Assembly (NCBI RefSeq): GCF_019097595.1
Contig: NC_080727.1
Location: 3,946,501-4,010,500 of the forward strand
Length of the DNA: 64,000 nt
Direction: 5' to 3'
Source: Hemibagrus wyckioides
Taxonomy: Eukaryota; Chordata; Actinopteri; Siluriformes; Bagridae
Within the stretch, counting starts at the first letter, position 1, and each line of letters begins with the position of its first letter. Positions 16,701 through 30,420 of this stretch are shown here, piece after piece. Position numbers and translations under genes: made by a program. The notes beneath the pieces are model-generated. The model was not told the DNA's origin, made no database searches, and saw only the letters and a list, made by a program, of their open reading frames with translations.

Positions 16701-19700
16701 TCCTTGCTTCATATGTCTTTTCCTTCAGAAACTCTTTCATACCTTCTTTTTTTTCCCCCTACAGATGGAGAAGGTTCGAGATCCATGATATTGTGATAGA
16801 ATGTGCCAAAGTGTCTCTGGACCCTCGGGAAGCGTCCTGTGAAGAGGGCTATGCCACCCTGCCTGAGCACTTCTGTGCCAACCTGCACATGCGTGCCCCT
16901 GATTGCACTGCCAGTCCCTACACTGACCTGCACAGCAGTTATGGTACATTCACATTTTATTTTTTGTTTTTTTTAAAACTTTGTGCTATGATAGTCATTT
17001 GGCTTGAAATGTTGCTGCTTAATAATTTTTTTCATGGAAGGTTGCAGCATACTTGTGAACTTGTATTGTTTGCTTTCATCTGTCCCTATAGGAAGTTCAT
17101 CCTCCAATCATTTTTCCACACCACGTCAGACTGTCCTTCCTCCTTTGCCCCTGCCCTCACTCTCAGGGACACAACTGGCTCATCGCAGTCCCCCCAGCAC
17201 CCACCGGCCGGTATGAATCTTTCAATCCTCTTTAACTAAAGCCACACTGCCAACCTACCCCGGATTATACAGTTTCATCCCTCTGTAAGACGCATTGTTC
17301 TTGTGCCTGCTCGGAGAAGCAGCCCTGTGTAGCTCACTGTGGCTAGAGGGGAGAATTCAGCCTGTTGTTTTCGTGTCTCCCACCTCTTGTTGTTTTACTT
17401 TGGATGAATTGGCTTTGTCAGTCTGTTTGTAAATCACCTCAAGCTCACCCAGTCTCCGCAGAGGAACCTGAATCGTCTCGTTGTTCTCCGGCAGTCAGGC
17501 TGAGGCAGGGGGTTAAAGGGGGGGCCGTGGGGGGGGGATAGAGAGAAGAGGCGTTGAGTCATTGGGGTCGGTGTGCTGTGCTTTAAAAACGGAAACACTG
17601 CGAGTTGACGCAGGAACTGTTGCTTTGGCAACACGGCTGATGCTGGCACCAGTCTCCTTGCTCTCCTTGCCGGGATTTTATTCTGCTTAACCCCTCGCAC
17701 ACTGTACCCAGTGGAGAAAACGGAGCAGCAGGGTTCAGATTTGATCAGATCAGTGTGATGAGACACTGACAAATCTGCAAGCTGTTGTTTCTAATGTAAT
17801 CTTCAAAAACTGGCAGATTGCATTTTGATAACAGATGCAGAAAACAGGATCCTTTTGTCGGCTTTGAGTGAAATCAAGTGCTTAAAACGTCATTTGAAAT
17901 GCAGTGGACTGAACGATTGGCACACGGTATGCCCCCTTCATAGGGACTGATTGGTGTAGAGGCCATGCCTCCTTCAGTAACAAAGACCACGCCTCTAACA
18001 TGGACAAAGGCCATACCTCCATCTAAATTCAGAGGCCATGCCTCCTTTGCTGGCACTGATGAGTGCAGCTAACCTTAATTGTTTTGAATTTCTAAAATTA
18101 AATCAACATACCAACAAGGAGAGAGAATCTTATCCTGTTTGGTTCGATTTTGGTGTTTTATAGTCAGCTGTTGAACGCTGACAATAATTTTGACAAATAT
18201 TACAAAATGTGCAGAGCGCTTTCTGTGCTTTCAGTTTAATAGGGACTAACATCTGGCAAAATCACTGACCACACCTTTTTATTCTGTCCCCTCAGTTTTA
18301 CTATAAAGAGAGATGTTGTTAACTGAGATCAAACTAGGCTAGAAGAACCTATGCTTAGTACTTTTTCTAAATATGTTTTGTAATTGTGTATTATTTTGTT
18401 TAATAGAAAGATTAAATAGCAAAAAGAAAGTTTAATCTTAGTTGACAGTTTTGTTGTTCTGTATATGTGCTTTTCAGAGCTCTACATGTGATTTCAACTT
18501 CATCCATGGCATTAAGGACACTCTCTGGAGCCCCTCATCCCTCTGTGGGATGGCTACCCCGCCTTCCTCAAGAGGAATGTCACCGAACCCTGAGCTTTCC
18601 CAGAGTGCCTTTCACTTATCTGGTCGCTTTTACAGCACACCGGGTAGGTCTACAGCCTGCTTGAGTTTCACAAAGGTTAACTAAATGCTATTGTATTTAT
18701 AATGTATTTTGAATAAGAAGTAACTAACAAGACACTAGAAACCCTGAAAAGTGTGTTCAAGTATAACGTAGTAATTAAGACGATAAAAGCCACTTCTCAG
18801 ATCTCTATCATTGTAAAAGTGACCCATTTCCTTTCCTGAAATTTTTCAGTAGAATCTGTTGATTAAAGTGTCATTTGTAATTTTCTAGAACAATATAAAG
18901 ATAAGCTTGAAAGGAACACAAAAATAGTAAGATCCGTTGCACAGCAATATGATAAATCACGAGGCTTTTTAAGTCTTATACATAATACTGACCTAGGCTG
19001 CACCTTTAACTCCTGTGGTTAAAGCTTCAGCTTCTAGACGAAGTTTTTAAAATGTTACTGATTTTGTAGTTTTAGGTTATAGGATTGTTTTCTTATTATG
19101 AAATGAAAATAAACAGCAGAAGCATACACGAACCACATTATCGTACAGTTCACGTTTATATTCCTGTGAGTTTCGACATTGAGCCAGCTGTAGCTGTCTG
19201 AATGGACTTCTGTGTTTTTATTGGAGGTGGTAAAGGCACCCCGTGTTCCAGCACTCCAGCAACATCATCTCCACCTCCCAGCCTCTCAGATGACCTATCT
19301 TCTGCCTCCATAACCCACAGCACACCTAGTCTGCAGTGGAAGGTAAATGGCTTCGTCTTTTATGTTTTATCTTCCACCAGTTTCAATATCGGTTTAACAC
19401 TGGACCACATTTTGGTGTGGTGTGGATGTGTGATTCAATATGAAAGTTACTGTTACCACATTGAAGGTAATACGGGATGTTATCGGATGTTGATCAATTA
19501 AAGCACAGATAATGAACATTTGTAAAACCCTTGGCGTTTTGATTTTGTGCCCTTGTTTTTAAGATTTGATCAAATCTAATTTGATGTCTTATTGTTTTCT
19601 TTTCAGGATGGTAGACCTATAGACTCCACCAAACCTCCTCTCCTGAGACAGGAGCAAATCAGAGAGCTTGAGAGGTCAGGCGGTGACGTGACCAATCACA

Positions 19701-22700
19701 GAGGTATGAATGCAAAGGTGTACATCACATATGGAAGCTTAAGAATGTGTTGTTATTTGTAGGGAGATTGAAATGGGTGGGTGACATTTGTATGTGAGAC
19801 TATGCTGTTTGCAGAATAGCTTTGTTGATTGTGCACACGGCGTGATTGAGATATTTGATATGGATTAGTCAAGGGTTTAGCGTGACTTTGGCTCTTGTGT
19901 TTTCCGTCTGAATCAGATGGTGCGGCTAAGAACGTGTCCATGACACTGACCGAGTTATCCGTCTACATGAAGGAGCAGGAGCAGCTGCGGCTGGGCAAAG
20001 AGAGGGAGGAGGGTAGGTGCTGGAGACGGTCTTATTTCCTCTGGGGTGTTTCCTGAAATTGTAGCTTTCTGATTTTAGAAATAACATCCAGCTGCAAAAC
20101 TGATGCAACATCCTGACTGTTAAATGTTTATCCACAGCTGCCATCACGGAAGAGCTGATGAAGCTGACCGAGGAAAAGCGCGAAGCAACTGGAGCACGTG
20201 GCTTTGACTCGCCTTTCTTCCGCACCACAGAGACTCTCACTGGTGCCCAAGAGAAGCCCTCAACAACTTTGACCCACCTCCGTGACCCCCACCATGCCGT
20301 CTCCACACCCAATAAGATCGACATGCGGACCCGGTGCAAAGGCCCAGGCAGCCGTGCGGCGTCTCAAGAGCAGCCATGGTCCTTCCAGCCGCTCTTTACT
20401 CCAATAGAAGTGCAGCACCAGAGCCCCAGCACAGAGGATGAGGCTCTGAAAACTACACCACACTCACCCAGCCCGGGTACAGCACCCTCATCGCTGCCTT
20501 ATGAGGCTCTCTTTGACCTGGCTCTTCCCCGCGCCGCTTCCCTGTTCATGAGTCGCAGGAGCTCAGAGGCACTGGAGAGAGCGGGGATGCAAGGCATGGC
20601 GGGAGTGGTGGATGAAAGCCACGGAGTAACGTCGGCATCTCCTCTAGAGGTGCTTGATCGTCTGGTACAGCAAGGCAGTGATGCTCATGACAGGGTACTG
20701 AAGAGGTAAGGAAAGAATTGAATAGAACTAAGACACAATTTATCTAAAAAAAAATTCCACAAGAGGAAGAGAGAGTTCAGTTGATAGTTCAGATTGGTTT
20801 AAAGAACTAAGTGAAAAGGTGAGAGAGCACGAGAGAGAGGGGAAACGTAATTGTTTTAAAATTTTCTGTAAGTCAGTGTACAATTATGGAAGGAGTCTCC
20901 AGTGTCAAAGGTAAAGCTGTTAAGTTTTACAATCCCAGTGCTTTGTTGTTTCTCAATTATGTGACAAGCTTTGTTTTTGTCTTATTAACTCCAAGCAAGA
21001 GATGAAAAGAGGCTCTGGAGAGAAATATTTATGTCTGCTATAACATAAGTGATAACTTTCAGACATAGTAAATAGTAGCTGTGGTTAAAGAAAAGTATAA
21101 CGTTTCGGGATGTGAAGTTATTGGGGGAAAATCCATGTTTTAATTCTTACATAATCTACAGTGTAGGTCAGAAGTGCATGGTTTTGTCTGTTGAGACAAA
21201 TTGATTCAAGTGTACTTGGGTTTAAATCTACAGCTGCATTGGCTCTGTGCAGATAATTGTGGACACCCCTGTTGTAACTGGAGCTGATTGTTTACTAAAA
21301 AACTCAGTGTTGTAGGCTTGCTGTGACCTGCTGGTCTCTCTTCATGCCAGAACAACTGCAGCCACTGTGCTGTTCCTCCTCCACTGCACCCAAGTCTTCA
21401 ACAACACCAGTGTCAGTACACGAGAAACAGAGCTTCTCACATGCTCTCTCACTCCCCCCCCTCACTCTTTCTGCTTTACATTCTCTCTCACACTGATCTG
21501 TATAGCTGAGTAATTGTTTTGAACCGGAGATGGACTCGTACAAGCCATGATGTGGCCAAGCCCAAGTCAGGAGGGTTTGTGGGCTCGGAGCCATATACGA
21601 AGTGTGTGCGTGTGCATGTTCAAAACGCTGTCACATTGCTGACCTCACTGATCACCTTATTTATATAATCTCTTTCAGATTGCCCCTGCCAAGCAAGTCA
21701 GCTGACTGGACTCACTTTGGAGGTAAACAGCATAATGACCGAGCGCTTGGTTACCTTGTGAGGATAGCAGTCATGTCCTTATGTGCTTTTCACTGCAGGA
21801 TATTGCAGTATCTTTTCAGGATCACTCTGATCTGACTAAAATCTGATCGTATGTAGGGAATAAAGAAACTTATCAGCACACCTAGGAAACATGGAGTCAT
21901 TCTTTTTGTGACTCAGGTTTTGGCATATGATTTATTTTTCTTGGACAGGCAGTGATGCACATGACATTTTCAGCTCTCATGTATTTCATAGCAGTTAAAC
22001 AACGTTTATCAGGAGGAATTATTAGAAAGCTGTAGTTGTTTTTTTTTTTTTTTTTTTTCTTGTATGGATCTGGATATGTAAGAAATTCTCAGCAATGATA
22101 AAAGTTGCAGATCACCATGTCATCGTAGTTCAACAATATCACTAGGAACAGAGAATTATTTAATTAATAAATCTTTAATTATTAAAAAATTGTTAGTAGT
22201 GGCACATCACTGCTCGAGTATAAGAGGAATACATTTTTTTGGGATGTGCAGTTGTAGGAAAATCAATTTTGCTGTGGTAAGACCAAGAGTTTTGTGGGCA
22301 GCGTCACACTTCCTCATCGTTGATTATTTCATTATGAAAGCATTCAGGTGTTTTATTCCTTACTTGATATGTTTATTCATTTCTGCAGTATGTTCAGAAT
22401 TTATTAACAACGAAACGTTCTTTATAGCATATTGTATAACTCCATATTTAATATAATATTTTGAAAATACATATGTATTTCCTTTTATACAGGAATTTGA
22501 TCTAAGTGGCAAATTGTTTAGGGTTGATATTTTTGATTGAAACCTGGTGCTGACTCCAGGTTTAACGACATCCAGATGATGACTGTGGTGGGAAAAACAG
22601 CGTAGGCTGTTCATATTGGAATTAAATAAAGCCCTGCAGATATGCAAGTTATGAGTCATGTGATTGTGCAGATAGAAGCTGTGTTGTGTGTGTGTGTGTG

Positions 22701-25700
22701 TGTGTGTGTGTTTGTGCACGCACTGCAGCAGCAGGCCTCAGCCCTGGTTCCCACAGGGTTTACTGGGTTTTTTTACTCTTGCGTATTTTCTCATCTTTGT
22801 CAATACTGCACACTTTCTATTCCCTCTGCTCTCCTTTTCCAGAACCTCCGATTCCTGTCTTTTCTTTCTGAATGCCATCTTCATCCTCCCCTTTCTTTCT
22901 CTAGGCTCTGCACCTCTGGATGAACTGCAGACGCTGCGCAGTCAACTGCTGTTGCTGCATAACCAGCTGCTGTATGAGCGTTATAAGCGTGAGCAGCACG
23001 CGGTGCGAAACCGCCGTCTGCTGCGCAGAATCATCAACGCCACCGCACTGGAGGAACAGAATAACGCAATGGTAAACACCCCAAACGATCCGTTAGTGTC
23101 TTGGTAATTACACCAAGTTACCAGTTTTTGAGTGTTGGGTTCTCTTGTATGTATCAGTTTACACCTCCATGCACATGTAGTGACTGTAGCCCAGCTGTTA
23201 AGATACAAAATTTGGCAACCAGTCGAGAAGTGGCAGATTATGTTTTAGTTGTAGCATTTAGAATTGTTGACCCCTTTCTATAGTGACAAGGAAACACCTG
23301 AAAACTACACTACCATCCTCACACTCGCACTTTCCAATTCTCAAACAAGGAAAATATGCAGGATGTTAAAAACTCATTTGTGGTGAAAGCTTATTGGTGG
23401 TTTTTGCATTGCTGTGTTGATGAATTGGTTAATTTAAGGTGAATATACCATGGGTTAAGACTAGAAGTGTCACTAGAAGTCTGTATATGTTTTGTATATG
23501 TACTTTATTATTATATACAACATCTGACCTCAATCAGACTACAGATTGGATATCTGCTTGTGTTAATGTTGTAATATGTAACATGTAAGCTTATACACTT
23601 TGTGTTGTTTTGGGATTGGGATGAAAGCATTCATACAAAAATATTTGTGCAGAAGAGCCATTAAGTATGTACTAGAAGACTGGAATTTAGTACCTAAGCA
23701 TACTGTACTCAATGTATACTGCTTATTCCTATAGAGACTAGTGCTCTGGTCATACACTCCCCATAAATACACTCCCCATATCTCCAAAGGGGGATGTGTT
23801 AGCTTAGTGGATATGGTGTTGGACTACTGATTGGAAGGTTGTGAGTTTGAATCCCAGGTCCACCTAGCTGCCATCACTGGGCCCCTGAGCAAAGCTCTTC
23901 ACCCACAAATGCTAAGTTGTAGAAAATGAGATGAAAAGGTTAAGTTGCTCTGGATAAGAGCATCTGCCGAATGCTGTAAATGTAAATTACTAACCTTGTT
24001 TTAAAATCAAGGTCTGTTTCTACAAAATATCATATGCACAAAACACCTCTTAGAAAATACTAGCAGGTATTTATGATCTGTAAAAAAAAAACAAAGTATG
24101 TTATGATTTGACATTTCATTTGTGTGTGTATTTAGAAGGACCAGCTTAACCTGCAGTGTGTGGATATCACGTCTCTGCGTGAGAGCCTACACATGGAACA
24201 GCAGCGCTACAGGCAGCTCTGGGATGAACGGGAGACTGTGGTCGCGTGCCTACACAGTCAAATCCGCCAACTTCAGCATGATCGCGATGACTACTACACC
24301 AAATACCAGGAGTTACAGGTTCATATTTAGACACTGCAGTACACATATACCGGAATTTGTGTCAGTATCCACTTAGGAGCAAACTGTCTTGACTCAACTT
24401 TATGAACCTATGTGAAGTCATTAATAATTAATTAATTAAATAAATGTTGTTGTTTTTTTGTTTTTTATCAGAGTAAGATGCAGGAGTGCCAGAAGAGGAT
24501 GGGGGAGATGGAGGCTGAGCTCCAGAAGGCGAATAACAAGGTGTGCCATACAGGGCACCAGCTGAATCAGCTCACCGCCAAGGTAGACACAACACTCCAT
24601 TCTGCAGAATTACATGCAATACCAATAATCCATAGAAATACACATTAGAGACCTAGTTAGCTGATGGTATCATTATATTCCAAAGAAGGAGCAGTAGAGA
24701 TGTGTGAAGGATTGTTTTGAAAGCCTTGAACAATCAGATTGTAATTTTCTGAGAGCCAGGCTGAGAGTTTTTAGCTGCGAAACAGATAAGAGGTTTGCAT
24801 TCATGCAATCATTTCTATTCTTAAATCAAGTTGACTTTTTTACGGTGGATGTGCCACATTTTTAGAGTATAAGATGAATAAAACACTTCAGGGCATTCTG
24901 ATATCAGAAAGTAATTCACATTAGGCTTCATCAGACCTCAGTGATTTATTTTTCTATAACACACACCCCAACATGCTTTATTTCTTATTTATGTAACATC
25001 AGTGAATATATTCACTATGAAATTCTTTCCAAGTCTTTGGGGAACACTTTGATGAGTTGTATATACATTGTTGGTTTGTCTAACACCACTCCATATGGCT
25101 GAATTAGTCCTGCTACGGTTTAAAAGCAAAAGTCTTTCTTATACACTGCTGTAATAATTTATCACGAGAACATACAACAGCAATATCTGTAATCCAGACA
25201 CCACTTGATTTCTTGCCCCCCCCCCCCCACTTAATGATGATGATCTCATATCCCCTTCTGTTTTTCTTCCTTCTTTGTTTGTTTGCGTTTCTTCTTTAGT
25301 TGTCCTCGAGTGAGAGCACACAGCAGCAGTTGAGCTTCATGAGCAGACAGTTGTTGCTGTTGGGGGAAGCCCATAAACTGTGTGTGCAAGAGCTTCAACA
25401 AGCAGGCCCAGACCTCAGCAAGGTACACAGGAGAGTCGCTTTGTCACATATAGCACTGCTGTCGAGAGAAGGCAGTTTTTTATTGTCATCCCATCCATAT
25501 ACACACACAGACAATGGAAGAAAATATCTGTCTTCTGGGACCAGGGTGCAGTATAGAAGAAAATACAGAGGCTTTGTACACAGTATTGCAAACACAATGC
25601 AACATTTTATTATTCTAAATCATAACTCTGTATTGCGCAGGAGGTGCAAATGGTGCAGGTGTCCTTGACGAAGGAGGTGGAGCGGCTGAAGCAGAATCTG

Positions 25701-27547
25701 CTGCTGCAGGGTCAGAAGCTGGACGCTGCACAGCATAGAGTGGCTGAGCTGGAGACGCAACTGTCCAAGAAAGAGCACCTCATCGCAGAGCAGAAGAAGT
25801 TCCTAGAAGATGTCAAGGGACAGGCTAAGTACGGATGCACATGGGCGGAAACGGCGTCCTCATCTGTCTTGGACTGTTGTGTAGAAAGGGTGCATTTGTG
25901 GAAATTAGAGTGGATTAAACATAGTTACAGAGATCATGTCTAAAATTTATGTATACGACGATTATACAAATAAAATAAGGAATAATAGTTGAGCATGTAA
26001 ATGTAAAGAAGCATCATGAGTATATGTTTGCATCAAAGTAGCCCATAATTATAAAGTAAAATGAAAAATCATCACAGTTGAAACAAAAGTGTTTACAAAT
26101 AAAAATGTATAGTTAGACAGAATATCTAAACAAACAAGTAGCTATCTGAATAATTAAAACTGGGACAAAACTCAGTGTGATGCTCCCATCACCATGCTTC
26201 ACTGTGTGGAAATTGTATATACTAAATGCCTGGTACCTTTCAAGGTGTTTTATAAATTTCTTATTAAAACACTTGTTAAAATTGATATAAGGGCAAATTT
26301 GCACAATTTGTTCCTTTGATTTTGTGCTAGAGCAGTGAAACTTTTCCATTAATACATAACTAAATCTATCCTCGCAATATTGTTGTGCTGCATAAACTCA
26401 TTTTAAATAAAAGATTGGCCAACCTAGCTGTTATAGTCTACAGTATATTTACAATTTTATGTATGTAATCTGCCTTCAAGTTGTAAGAGTCAGCTTGGCC
26501 TCTTGTTGCTTTCCTTTTCTGTAGTCCTGTGGCGTTTTGACTGGTTTGCTCCTTCGCAAATTACCTCCTAATCATCTTCTCTCCTCTCATCTCCCTCAGG
26601 GAGGAGTTAAAGGCTTCTGAAAGTAGGTACCAAGCGCAGAGGCGTGTGACTCAGGCCCTGCAGATGGAGCTGTTGCAGCTCTACAGCAGGCTGGAGATGG
26701 AGGCTCCTGCTGCCAGTGCTGTAGCTTCGTCAGCCGGGGATGCAACAGAGCGCTGCTGTTCCACACATACCAGGTACAGATACAGGCTCATCTTATCACT
26801 GTTTCATCACAGATGGTCACACATGCATGGTTTAAAGGATTGAATTCCAACTGATCTCAAAGAAGTAGATTTCCTTTGGGGAAATAGACTGTGGTGAAAA
26901 TTCTTTATAAAATATACATACAAAATATCAATAGTGGTTCAACTGTGCCTGTATTATATAAGATCAAGATATCATCTCTGCCCTCTCGTTGCTCTCGCAG
27001 TGTGGCGGCGTCAGATGGACCAATGAAAACAGCCTCTAAAGAATGTGGCAAGTCATCACCACACAGGAACGGCTTCTCATCAGGTCAAGCCAAAGCCGGT
27101 GCTCCCGAACCCAAGTCTAAACCCTTAAACGGCAACCGAGCCACGCCTCCACCTATGCTGGTGGAACCGCCTCCTGCTTGCCCTGCGGTGCCCACCTCCA
27201 CCCCCTCCCTCACCGTCGGCTCCTACCCGAGTGCCAAGAGCTTCCTGGGCATGCGGGCACGGGAACTCTTCCGCAACAAGAGCGAGAGTCAGTGTGATGA
27301 AGATTACACTCCCCGCCCACAGCTCACCGGCCTATCACAAGGCCTGAAGACTGATCTCTGTGTGGAGCCTTCAGTAAAGACTGCAGTAAAGACAGGTCCC
27401 ACCTCCTCCACACATGGCCACGCCTCCGGCATGGCTGCTAAAGAGCCCGACGTCTTACAGAGAGCACCAAAACGGGAAGCGGGATGGCCGAGACCACCAC
27501 AGCTACATATCATGGACTATAATGAAACTCATCAGGAGCACAGCTAG
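13766..27547 (+). CDS. tsc1: Hamartin, TSC complex subunit 1
   Basis: Scaffold of the TSC1-TSC2-TBC1D7 complex. It stabilises TSC2, the GTPase-activating protein for Rheb, and so restrains mTORC1 at lysosomes. Coding exons: 13766-13874, 14235-14338, 14948-15100, 15265-15409, 15934-16088, 16245-16318, 16765-16943, 17092-17210, 18478-18643, 19227-19342, 19607-19703, 19917-20012, 20138-20705, 21679-21722, 22905-23071, 24136-24318, 24472-24582, 25300-25422, 25641-25828, 26600-26773 and 27001-27547. They total 3618 bases (1205 aa; human 1164), with every junction in frame. The N-terminal core is highly conserved, for example [13 protein letters not shown] in exon 5. A long coiled coil runs from about residue 710 to 1000 and includes [13 protein letters not shown]. 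Near residues 1102-1118 is the motif [17 protein letters not shown], and the tail is [13 protein letters not shown]. The Ser/Pro-rich middle (exons 8-13) is the most diverged part. Teleosts can carry two tsc1 copies; a or b cannot be decided here. The start of exon 9 is ambiguous (see findings). Confidence 0.97.
15410..15845. repeat. Purine-rich degenerate GA/GACA repeat in tsc1 intron
   Basis: About 430 bases of nearly pure A/G on the plus strand, built from GAGA, GACA and GATA words, fill most of the intron between coding exons 4 and 5. The long serine/leucine-rich reading frames on the opposite strand are products of this repeat and not genes. Confidence 0.85.
16380..16764. repeat. Pyrimidine-rich tract in tsc1 intron 6
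   Basis: Dense TTCC/TTTCT words run into the exon 7 acceptor (CCCCCTACAG). This is low-complexity intronic sequence. Confidence 0.6.
17211..18477 (+). other. tsc1 intron 8 with a short tandem repeat
   Basis: An intron between coding exons 8 and 9. At about 17929-18055 it contains four or five imperfect units built around GGCCATGCCTCC (variants ACCACGCCTCTA and GGCCATACCTCC). No other feature was seen. Confidence 0.6.
22684..22711. repeat. (GT)n microsatellite in tsc1 intron
   Basis: About 14 GT units in the intron before coding exon 15. Confidence 0.9.
23790..23990 (+). mobile_element. tRNA-derived SINE in tsc1 intron 15
   Basis: The head contains A-box-like TTAGCTTAGTGG and B-box-like GAGTTTGAATCCC, as in a tRNA-derived RNA polymerase III promoter. 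The body has CACTGGGCCCCTGAGCAAAG and the 3' part has GCTCTGGATAAGAGCATCTG with an ATGTAAAT tail. This 3' block is widely shared among teleost SINEs. The same family recurs at 58726-58910. Confidence 0.8.
26140..26400. mobile_element. Degenerate Tc1/mariner-like remnant in tsc1 intron 19
   Basis: CCATCACCATGCTTCACTGTG is close to a word common in fish Tc1-like transposons, and a similar stretch occurs near 54137-54160. No transposase frame survives. The assignment rests on a short match. Confidence 0.3.
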
Positions 27548-29775
27548 AGAGAGAAAAGCAGGTCGCTAGTAGATGAAGGAAGCTGCAAGCTGACATCAGA
27601 TTACGCAGGACTCTTTTGATTTCAGTGTTCATCCCGTTTCTTCAAGCGGACAACAGGATTTGGAACTTTCAGCTCGTCTTTCTCGTCTCCAAACCGGATC
27701 GGGGCCCAAACTCAAGTGTCTTCCTGTGTAGAGATAAAACCTGTCTTTATTTTCTCCCTCGTTACATTACCTTCCATCAAATCAGCAGTATCATCAGCGA
27801 GTGCCAGTCGTTAGTGCGGTGTGGAGTGGAGTGATATCGGGGTTGTGAGTGCCTCCACGGTGGGACGGTGTGATAAGAGAACGATTTGTCTTCTTGTGTC
27901 AAGGAGGAGCAACAGAGTGTTCTTGACCCCTTATAGAACTTCCCCTGAAACCAGCTGAATTTTTTTTTTTTTAAAACATGCTGAAATCATGCATGTGTTA
28001 AAGAAGGACAGAACTACAAAGTTGTTTTTTTTTTTTTTTTATATTACTAGAGTTTTAAAATTATTTATTGTTTTTCTTTTTTCCTCCATGACGTCCCACC
28101 TTTTGCAGATTGTCCTTGCTAATCGAGAAGTATTAACATCCATGAAAAGCAAGAAACAAAGCCCAGAAATGCCAGTTCAGTCAAGACCCTCTCTCTCTCT
28201 CTCTCTCTCTAACATTTTAAATCCATTTTCAAGTTGAATCTCAAATCGTTTTCTTTTCCACTGTGTTTGCTCACTACACTACGCAGGGTGTAACACATGC
28301 ACTCCATGCACAAAAGGAAGCTATTTGAGATTCTGCCCTGAAACCGAGATTAAAGTTTTGGCACCCTTGGCTTTGTTTGGGTCGTCTGCTGCTGCCATTA
28401 TGACAAACTTTGGCTGTATCTTATGCTCAGTTTTGAGGGAGACAATTGACCGTGCACCACATTTCACTTACAAAACAAGATGCCAGAAAATGAATTTTAA
28501 TGAATATTTTATTAAACGGTACCCGTCACCAATCATCCGGACCTGCGGAACGCCAAACTCCTCATACTCTCACGGTTAATCTTACATGAACTAAATCCAA
28601 CACGTATTCAGTAGATAAATGCTAGGTTGGGATTTGGTCCTGAGCCAAGCTGTTCCGGTCGTCTTGTGGAAAATCGTTAATATTAACCAACCATGAAGGC
28701 CTTTACACAGAACTTAGCATTTCATCTCTTATTTTTTGCAACTAAAATATTGAACTTGATCAGTATGGGTGTACTAACACTTCAGTAGCATACTTTACTC
28801 TTCAGTTACGCCTCGTATTTTGTTACAGTTCACATTTAAAATGCTGGTGCCAAAAATATCAGCTCATTTAATGCATGATGCACAAAATATTACATTATTA
28901 AGTGCCAGTAAAACTATTAGTGCCATAAAAACTTTTTTTTTTTTTTTTTTTTAATTTTAAAAACCAGGCTTGTTTTTTGAATGTCGGCAAAAATCTGAAG
29001 AAAAGAAAACCATTTTGAACATCCGGTGGATGAAATAATACAAATATATCGTGATATTCCATAAAGCGGAATGTAATTTATCCCAAGATTAAGTTCATGC
29101 ATCTATCCAATCTAATAAGAAATCATTCTCTTTAGATTTCGAATCAGTTTTACAGCCAAAGCCAAATCGACGCTCGGAGTAATTCGAGTTTTGTCCCTTT
29201 TCAGACATTTCCTGTAGTTTTGCCACGTATTACTCCATGCTGGTATTTTAGTGCACTAGAAAGGTTTTACATTTGCTTTAAATTTTTTTCGTCTTTATTA
29301 CATATCACATTCAGAATTTTTAACCAAGACGGCTTCAATTAAAAAACACGTGCCAAGTAATGAATGGTGATAAATAATGCCTATAACACAACATCCCTTA
29401 ATGTTGTTATTCCTTTTATACCCCATTTGCCAGCTGTTACAGTTTTTATTCATTAATGAACAACATATCGCTATTTTAGTTAATAGTTTTATGTTGGGGA
29501 ACGTCCACAGAACAAGATAGTTCCTGTTCTTATTTGCGGTACAGCATCTGTAAAGTCCTTCCCTCATCAGTGTCTCGTTATATTTCTCCTGAAGTCGATC
29601 AGATAACACGTGCAGCACACCAGATCCTCTGTCCTGAAGACTTTCCTGTGACAGGAAACTTAGAAATGGTTACTGTTGCTGATACTCCTTTCATCTTCTT
29701 ATTTCCATTGTTAGTATTCTCATGCTTGTTTTTTTTTCTTCTTTAAAAATCATTCTTTTACACAGTTCTGTGTGG

Positions 29776-30204
29776 ATTTTTTTTTTATTATTATTTTATT
29801 TTTTTATTATTATTTTATTTTTTTATTAATTGTTTTTTTCCCTTGCTTCTTTCTTTCTTTCTTTCTTCTCATGTTTTTTTCCCATTATTCCATTCTTTTT
29901 CATGATTTCTTGCTTTTTTTTTTTTATTTCGTGTTGCTTATTTTCCTCTCTCGTTTCTTTTCGTTTCTTTTCTTTTTCTTTAAAAATCAGTTTCTTTTAG
30001 CTTTTTTTCCTTTTTGGTTTTTCTCTATTATTCCATTTTTTAGTCTCATTTTTCATCCTTGGTTTCTTGTCAATAATGCTTTCTTCCTTCCTTCCTTCCT
30101 TCCTTCCTTCCTTTTAAAAGCATTCTATTGTACCTTCCAGTTTTTCTTTTGTTGTTTATTTTTATTATAATTTTTCCTTTGCCTCTTTATCCATTATTCC
30201 ACTT

Positions 30205-30237
<33 letters not shown>

Positions 30238-30340
30238 AAATTAGTGTCTTTCAGTTTTTCTTCATTGTTTTTTTTTTTTTGTTTGTTTGTTTGTTTGTTT
30301 TCCCCCTTCACCATTTTGGTTTTTCTCTATTCCAGTCACC

Positions 30341-30380
<40 letters not shown>

Positions 30381-30420
30381 TGATTACACTTTTCTCTGTT
30401 ACTGAACACTATTTTTAATC
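29776..30420. repeat. T/C-rich low-complexity tract
   Basis: Poly-T, (TTCC)n near 30078-30113, (GTTT)n near 30280-30300 and (TTTC)n near 30343-30380 form about 640 bases of near-homopyrimidine DNA. Reading frames across it are low-complexity artefacts. Confidence 0.85.

Noticed and set aside
23790..23860. Possible tRNA gene
   Set aside because: The A- and B-box-like words belong to a tRNA-derived SINE with a non-tRNA body and tail; no tRNA cloverleaf is evident.
29772..30170. Hydrophobic Phe-rich frame resembling a membrane protein
   Set aside because: Artefact of poly-T/TTC sequence in the probable tsc1 3'UTR.
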